Positions 16,643-18,273 of a DNA stretch of 18,273 bases are shown piece after piece. A program made the translations under genes and the position numbers. This stretch comes from Physocladia obscura (Eukaryota; Chytridiomycota; Chytridiomycetes; Chytridiales; Chytriomycetaceae). The stretch's first letter is position 1. The number at the start of each line of letters is the position of its first letter. The stretch spans positions 1 to 18,273 of the forward strand of contig JADGJH010000463.1 in assembly GCA_027596945.1 (NCBI GenBank), read 5' to 3'. The notes beneath the pieces were generated by a model. The model was given only the letters and a program-made list of their open reading frames with translations. It ran no database searches and was not told the DNA's origin.

Positions 16643-18119
16643 TTAGAATTCTGAACTTGTTTCAACGCTGTCCCCGAAATCTTCAAAATTAACTCGAGAA
16701 TCTTCAAATAAAAGTTTTGAAACTTCTGTGTGACCATTCTTTAACGCATGATGGATTGCAGAATTATTGTTTGCTGCAGGATTGATTCGTGGCTCTGTCA
16801 GTAAAAGCTTTACGACTTCAATACGTCCTCTTCTTGCTGCCACAACCAGAGAATTTCTAGTTGGGCCGTCATTGGGATCAACACGTGAGTCTGATAGCAA
16901 GATTTTCACGACATTCGTGTGTCCATTCAATGATGCCCAAATAATTGCAGAATTATTTTCATCAGCTGGATTGATTTGAGAATCAGTCAGTAAAATTTTT
17001 ACAATTTCCGAATGGCCAGCTTGAGCTGCTTCAATGATTGCACCGTTTTTGTGATTTGTACAAGCAACACGAAAATTTGCAAGTAAAATTTTAACAATAT
17101 CTATATGGCCATTTCGTGAGAGCAAAGTTGTTGAGAGCTGCAGGATTGACGCGAAAATCTCTCAATAACAGTTTCACAATTTCTGTATGTCCATTTTCCG
17201 ACGCTTTTCCGATTGTCTTGTCAGAATAATCTCCAGGATCAACGCGAGGATCTGCCAATAAAATTTTTACAATCTCTGTGTGGCCATTCTCTGCTGCCGA
17301 AATTATTGCACGATTATTCAAATCAGCTGGATCAACGTGGCTATCTTTCAACAAAGGTTTTACAATGTCTGTATGACCATAACATACAGCCAGAAAGATT
17401 GCGAAATTATTTGAATCACTGGGACAAAGTTAATAATTTGCCAAATAAATTTTGACAATTTCCAATTGACCATATTTCAAAGCCTTTTCAAATATTATCA
17501 TTGAAAGACCTATTTTTTTCAGTGAAAGCAAAAAGATTGTAAGGCGCAATGCTGAACCTGGTTGATTAATAAAAATTTGATCTGCAAATTCCCAGAATGA
17601 GTAAAATGGCAATAATGAGTATTTTGGAACTGCGAATTTTGAGAGAGTTGCAGCCGGGATGCCGTGAATAATTTCGGTTGATGTTGCGCCAAAAGAATTA
17701 CCACATGCAGCAAGAAGTTCCAGTGCCTCGCTGTTTCCAGACGAGGCAGCAATAATAAATAGAATTGCTGTTTTTGGGCGTGAAAAGTAACGTCCAAGGT
17801 CACGAAACGCAATTTTCAGCTTTTCCAAAAATCCAGGGATGGAATGATAATTCCAATGGATCAACAAATGAGAGTCAAGGACGAGAGCTGTTGCGCTGTA
17901 TCCGAAAGGAAGGGTTGTATGCATATCTGGCCAAACAAAATCGCCGCTATGATGAGTTTGCACTTGCCAGTGTACTCTAGCTAATTGTGGATTGCTTAAC
18001 GCATAATGAAAACCTCGATCAATAATTGCCACGTGTTTCAAGTTTTTATCAATCGGCAGGTATAGCACAATAGCTTGTTTGATTTCGACAGGAAGACACC
18101 TAAAGCTCTTTTGTGGCAT
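16643..18119 (-). pseudogene. F-box-like / ankyrin-repeat protein, disrupted
   Basis: An ATG at 18119 begins an F-box-like motif (CLPVEIKQAIVLYLP...) at residues about 7-50. A degenerate middle part follows. About nine ankyrin repeats of roughly 31 residues come next, with the pattern NNxAIxxAxxNGHTEIVKxLLxDxRVxP, running to a TAA at 16643. Such proteins usually act as substrate adaptors of SCF ubiquitin ligases with ankyrin repeats binding the target. Two lesions are seen. One is an in-frame TAA at 17430-17432, where neighbouring repeats have Arg or His. The other is a deletion of about 11 nt near 17120: 13 nt lie between the codons for NN and NGH instead of 24, and the frame shifts. If translated from the ATG, only 229 residues are made, with the F-box but hardly any ankyrin repeats. 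Pseudogene is most likely; sequencing error is possible. Confidence 0.72.
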
Positions 18120-18273
18120 TATTTTCAGTAGTATTTTCGCAAAAGTAAATAGTATCTGGTGATTTAAATGCGGTGCAGACGATTCTGTGAATCAGTGATT
18201 TTTCAATTTGGATGCAGTGCGAATGATTCTTGGGCTGAGGTTAATAGGGGAGTCAGCAGTTAATTATTTGGAG
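18120..18273. other. Upstream flank of the F-box/ankyrin gene
   Basis: 154 bp of AT-rich sequence before the minus-strand ATG. No defined promoter element or gene is seen before the window ends. Confidence 0.5.

Noticed and set aside
1..18273. tRNA genes, rRNA, CRISPR arrays, prokaryotic operons or riboswitches
   Set aside because: Both strands were read for cloverleaf-like and regularly spaced repeats and none was convincing. Introns and gene content are eukaryotic.

Overview
The window looks like a gene-sparse, AT-rich, repeat-bearing stretch of a eukaryotic nuclear genome, most likely an early-diverging zoosporic fungus (Chytridiomycota or a close relative). This is an inference from short GT-AG introns (about 46-103 nt, most 55-75), a rhodopsin-like 7TM receptor, a TIR-domain protein, an F-box/ankyrin protein, a cytochrome b5-containing flavocytochrome b2, and many transposon relics. 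No tRNA, rRNA, CRISPR array or prokaryotic operon is visible.

Five genes look intact. They are a coiled-coil repeat/TIR protein (+, 3427-4704, one intron), an HSL-type alpha/beta-hydrolase (-, 6615-7550, no intron), a two-exon small secreted protein with eight cysteines (+, 9158-9477, visible only after splicing), a three-exon flavocytochrome b2-like 2-hydroxyacid dehydrogenase (-, 11187-12912), and an HHxxxDG acyltransferase of the condensation/AATase fold (-, 13012-14379). The last two lie head-to-tail with only 99 bp between them.

Much of the rest is gene debris. A 7TM receptor (144-1385, -) can be followed from TM1 to TM7 but carries an in-frame TAG and a frame change. Two diverged copies of one type II membrane, glycosyltransferase-like gene (1643-2889 and 9872-10999, both -) share exon borders, and both are broken. 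A 211-bp piece of the hydrolase gene sits beside it in inverted orientation (6189-6399). An F-box/ankyrin gene (16643-18119, -) has an in-frame TAA and an 11-nt deletion. Pieces of Tc1/mariner-like transposases lie at 14394-14960 and 16084-16400.

The clearest mobile element is a complete non-autonomous, hAT-like MITE at 4952-5564, with terminal inverted repeats and an 8-bp target duplication (CATAGAAT). The genes do not form an obvious pathway. The hydroxyacid dehydrogenase, acyltransferase and hydrolase are ordinary catabolic or secondary-metabolic enzymes. The TIR protein and the secreted cysteine-rich protein are the best candidates for unusual biology.
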